Part shown: piece by piece, positions 60,501 to 64,000 of the stretch
How the letters are laid out: every line of letters starts with the position of its first letter
How positions within the stretch are numbered: position 1 is the first letter of the stretch
Source: Euryodendron excelsum
Taxonomy: Eukaryota > Streptophyta > Magnoliopsida > Ericales > Pentaphylacaceae
Direction: 5' to 3'
DNA length: 64,000 nt
Assembly: GCA_033060915.1 (NCBI GenBank)
Contig: CM065389.1
Location: forward strand, 15,500,001-15,564,000
Made by a program: the position numbers and the translations under genes
The notes under the pieces: model-generated
What the model was told of the DNA's origin: nothing
Database searches by the model: none
The model's input: the letters and a program-made list of their open reading frames with translations, nothing else

Positions 60501-62124
60501 TCTTTTAATTTAGGAAACAAGATCAAATCTTCCCCTTTAGGAAACTAGATCAAATCCTTCAATTTTAGAACCAATATCAAATTATCTACTTTTTAAAATA
60601 AAATCTAGTCTTCTACTTTAAGAAGTAGGAATCAAATCTTTCTAAATTTAAAACTTTCCTAAGTTCAAACTTTTTAAATTCAAAACTTTTCTAAGTTCAC
60701 ATCTTTCTAAAATGAAAACTTTTCTAAAATGAAGCTTTCTTAATTTGGCGCTTTCCTAAAACAGAACTTTTTTATTTTGAAACTTTCCTAATTCAAAGTT
60801 TTCTAAAGTCAAATCTTTCCTAAACCCTAACTTTCCAAATCGTTCCAAGTCAAGTATTTTCAAATCAAATCCAATCTCTTTTCAAATCTTTCTTAAATCT
60901 AACTTTCCTAATTCGAACCTTTCCTAAATCCAACTTTCTAAAATCAAACCCTTCAAATCCAAATCAAATTCTTTCCAATTCAACTATATGTTCTAATCTT
61001 AGGTAACCTAAACCCTAGGAGGCCTAAACCCTAGTTCAACCCTAACCCTAAAGTTGGGAAGCTTTAACCCTTTTCTAAAACTCTTTTCTAAACCAAGATG
61101 GTTTTCTAACTTCAATCTAAGTTAAAATGTTTTCAAAACTCAACTCTATCTTTCCAAATCAAGTCCATGTTTTCTTTCAAAGTTCAAACCCTTTTTCAAG
61201 TCTAGGTTCAATTTCAAATCAAAACTCAATTCCGAATCTTCTCTTCCAAGTTCAAATCAAATCCTTTCTCAAATCAAGCTCTTTCTTAAATCAAATCTTT
61301 TCATATCAAACTTTTCAAAAACTTTAAAGTGTCTATTTTCAATTGAACTCTTGTTCAAACTACAACTAACCTGATTTCCAAAAAGGGCTACATCGACAAC
61401 TCTCATGGGTGCGATCATAACCTTTTTCAAGTCTCTAATTCCATGACCTTTTTTAAATTTTCATTTCCATGATCTATTTCAAGTTTTCAATTTCTGAAAT
61501 CTTCTTTTAAACTTCGAATCTTCTTTTCAAATCTATTTCCAAACTTCAAATCAAGTCTTTTCAAATCTATTTTCAAAATCAAGTCTTTTTCTTGCACTTA
61601 CATATCATGCATCATATAGTTCTTTTCTAAAGTGGATAGTATTGGACATTTGTTAATCAAATATTCTAAATGAGTAAACCTAAGGTGAATAGACATGTAG
61701 GTACCAGAAGAGCGGGGTAGGGTGATGGCTTAGTGTGTCTTCCTTACACGAAACCAAACTCCAAACCTAGAATCACTGTTTTCAAAAACCAAAATGGGGT
61801 TATTTTCAAAAAAGGCTTAAATCTTTTTGAAGGTTGCCAAACAACCTATTTTCTTAAAAACCCTATCTTGAGAAAGTTTTCAAAACTTTTTCAAAATTCT
61901 TAAGTGTAATCTTCGGATTGTGCTTGGTTTTAGGTGACCTAAATCACCTTAATCAAGTTAGCTGGCGACTCCAAACTCTTACCAAAAGCCCTTAATCAGA
62001 TCAATTCAAATTCAAACATAGTCGCACTCGTCTTTCTAGGAGGATGAGTTCTAATGAGAGAGTACTGTCTTTTTTTCACTTGTGTGTATTTTTCTCGAGT
62101 GCAAAAAATTTGGGCGCAACGACA
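57502..62124 (+). mobile_element. LTR3, uninterrupted
   Basis: This 4.62-kb LTR starts TGTAAGCACC and ends GGGCGCAACGACA. It is collinear with LTR2 throughout. No primer-binding site follows, and its flanks (ATGAT before, AATAA after) are not a duplication, so it is probably the outer 3' LTR of a rearranged array. Confidence 0.9.
59159..59166 (+). promoter_or_regulatory. TATA box of LTR3
   Basis: GTGTCTATAAATACAGAGCC, same place as in LTR2. Confidence 0.7.
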
Positions 62125-63476
62125 AATAACCGAGGTATACATAAAGAATGTCATTCATCTTCCATCAAGCTGAAGTAACGTGAAGGCTCTATGAATTAAG
62201 CAATCTTGTTCAAAATGAAAAGGGGCCCTTATTTTATTTCCCATACGGTCAAAAGCAACAATTGTCAAACCCGTTAAGCCGGTTATGTTTCTTCCCAAAA
62301 GAACCCCAACCTAGGGAACACCACCCTCAATGGGTTAGAATGAAATACTAAGAAAAAAAATATGAAAAAAAGGAATTGTAGAAGTATCCACCTCATAAAA
62401 AGAAAGAAGAGAAAAAAAAAAAAAAAAAAAGAGTCATCAAGGGGCAACTTGCCTTAAAAAAAAGGGGGAGGGTCATTTCATACCATCTTGAGGAGCATAT
62501 AGTAAAGGCAAGAAGGAAAATCTAAAGGTGATCCTAGGCGATAGAAAAGCCCAATAGAAGCAATAGGTTCAAGCCTCTACCATTTCTTGCAAAAATCCTA
62601 AACCATGGCTTATATTACAACCCTATTAAAGTCCACTCTAATTGAATAGGAATTACTTTATCTAAATGAGCCAGACATGTTGTTGAGACAAAAGAAGGAT
62701 AGTAAGGGACCAAACCCCACCGGGAGACCAATTAAGGATGTTATGGATCTAAATCCTATTGAAAGCAACATTAAATTTATGCATGCATATCCATTTGCTT
62801 CAAAACCCCATAACTTAGCCAACATTATGGTCTTAAAACAAAGCTTCCTCAGATTGAAAGATCGGCTACTCATCGCTCTGACGTCCAAGTAAGTCGTTGC
62901 CTAAGCCCCGAGGGTTAAGAGTTTAAGCCAAAAGATCCCGGACACTAACCCAGAGTGAAAAGTCAGAGTTGCTCAAAATGATGAGAAATGTACAAAATGC
63001 TATCATCGAATCAAGGTAAGGTTGAGCCAAATGAGAGATCAAACCCCTGAAAAGAAGGGAATTGCCATTTCAAGGATGCAAAGCTTAACAACACCCCATC
63101 CATTTTATTAATTGGTGTATTCCTCATATGTGCATTGCATTTTTATAAAAATTTTGGCATGAGCTTCGCATACATGAGGCATAGCTCCCTGTAGAAATAG
63201 AAGTCACCAACTTAGTTTAATATCATCTCTAAAGCATGTAATAAACATACATTATCAACATTATCATTGTTCATGCATCATTCTATATATCTAGCTATTT
63301 AAATCATAAACATCCACCCCTACTTATACATTAATGTATACATCTAGCTATCTAAATCATAAACATCCATTCTATTTGAAAATTACAAATAAACTATCTA
63401 ACAAAAAAAATGGATGTCCAGGACAAGGTGCAAAAGAAAAGCTGGACCTACGACAAGGGGCACCCATTAAAGGTCA
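62125..63476 (+). other. Internal region of a further Tat-type element
   Basis: No intact gene is present. A 71-codon frame (62677-62892) and following fragments look like decayed polyprotein or spacer, with an A-rich tract at 62409-62431 and an AAAAAAAAGGGGGAGGG block near 62455. Its position before the antisense gene at 63477 suggests the stretch between pol and the antisense ORF. Confidence 0.4.
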
Positions 63477-64000
63477 AAGTCAACGTCTGGGTCAAAATCT
63501 TCAAAACCTAGCTCAGGAGAGGGTGGCCGACTACTAGAAACACCAGCATCCTATAAAGAAGGAAGAACCTGAATTAGCAAAGTAGATGAATAACTAAGCA
63601 ACACCAGAACAAAAAAAGAGAAAGGACAACATACCCCGCTACCTCCCATTTGAGCCAACCGAGCAGTCAAAGTAGCTACCTCGGCCTGAAATTGGTCCCT
63701 CTCCATTTGGAACTCATCCCTCTTAATCTGGTAGCGGTTTCTCTTATCCCCTATGGTAATAAACTCGGCCTGAGGCACATATCCTCCCACCCGACGCCAC
63801 AAGTCAACCACCTCTTGACCAACGGCGTAACTTCCGACCACCACCTCGAACTAGGTAAAGACACCTACGGAGTAAGCCCCAAAATGTGTGGCATAGTTAG
63901 TCTCTGGAGGAAGCAAAAAACTAGCACCCGGTTGACGCTCCCGGTACAGAATAGGAACTCCCTCAACCAAAGCTCCAAACATATACTCAGGTGGATCCCC
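63477..64000 (-). pseudogene. C-terminal part of an intron-containing antisense ORF of a Tat-type element
   Basis: Minus-strand exon 63635-64000+ reads PPEYMFGALVEGVPILYRER, LLPPETNYATHFGAYSVG, then a TAG stop (63851-63853), VVVGSYAVGQEVVDLWRRVG and a coiled-coil-like, Arg/Glu/Gln-rich stretch ending TARLAQMGGSG. An 84-bp intron (63634-63551, GTATGT...TTTATAG) follows. The last exon (63550-63477) encodes DAGVSSSRPPSPELGFEDFD and an acidic end, then TAA. I take it as the tail of a PMD-type antisense gene like the one at the left edge; the PMD itself would lie beyond 64000. The link to PMD is inferred from context. Confidence 0.6.

Overview
This is plant nuclear DNA, about two-thirds A+T, from an angiosperm with a repeat-rich genome; the species cannot be told from the sequence. 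The signs are a plastid-targeted branched-chain amino-acid enzyme gene with introns of up to 7 kb, Ty3/gypsy LTR retrotransposons of the Tat/Ogre kind, hAT, Mutator-like and CACTA-like DNA elements, a tRNA-derived SINE, a plant L1 LINE fragment, and fragments of a PDR-type ABC transporter. No prokaryotic operon, CRISPR array, rRNA or tRNA gene was seen.

Layout. 1-4.4 kb: the 3' end of a Tat-type retrotransposon on the + strand, with a broken antisense plant-mobile-domain (PMD) gene, a 169-bp tandem repeat, a polypurine tract and the 3' LTR. 4.5-5.4 kb: an ABCG/PDR pseudogene fragment whose last segment is triplicated. 5.4-10.5 kb: AT-rich DNA with element remnants. 10.6-12.2 kb: a 5'-truncated L1 LINE (- strand). 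12.7-19.6 kb: a candidate LTR, a degenerate GTGTCGACC array and two ~0.7-kb tandem duplicates.

20.4-34.65 kb (- strand): the only nearly complete cellular gene, a ten-exon ketol-acid reductoisomerase (KARI) gene. All five active-site residues I checked keep a constant offset of 7 from spinach numbering, so the exon model is well supported. The copy is nevertheless damaged: Gln replaces a Gly in the NADPH-binding turn, the exon 6/7 junction is one base short, and the C-terminus has lost its usual stop. Its introns hold a degenerate hAT transposase gene, a 1.4-kb Mutator-like element and three MITEs with perfect 8- or 9-bp target-site duplications.

34.7-39.7 kb: the gene's upstream region with a TATA box, dispersed repeats, a perfect 89-bp tandem duplication and a full-length SINE. 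39.7-62.1 kb: a cluster of one LTR-retrotransposon family in the order LTR1 (truncated) - leader - gag - LTR2 - PBS - leader - gag/pol remnant - LTR3. No pol domain is recognisable in either internal region. LTR2 is split by an inverted 4.86-kb solo LTR of the same family with a perfect GCCAC target duplication. 62.1-64 kb: another Tat-type element, seen as the C-terminal part of an intron-containing antisense gene.

Only the KARI gene is likely to serve the plant directly. Almost everything else is transposable-element sequence in successive layers of insertion, tandem duplication and recombination.
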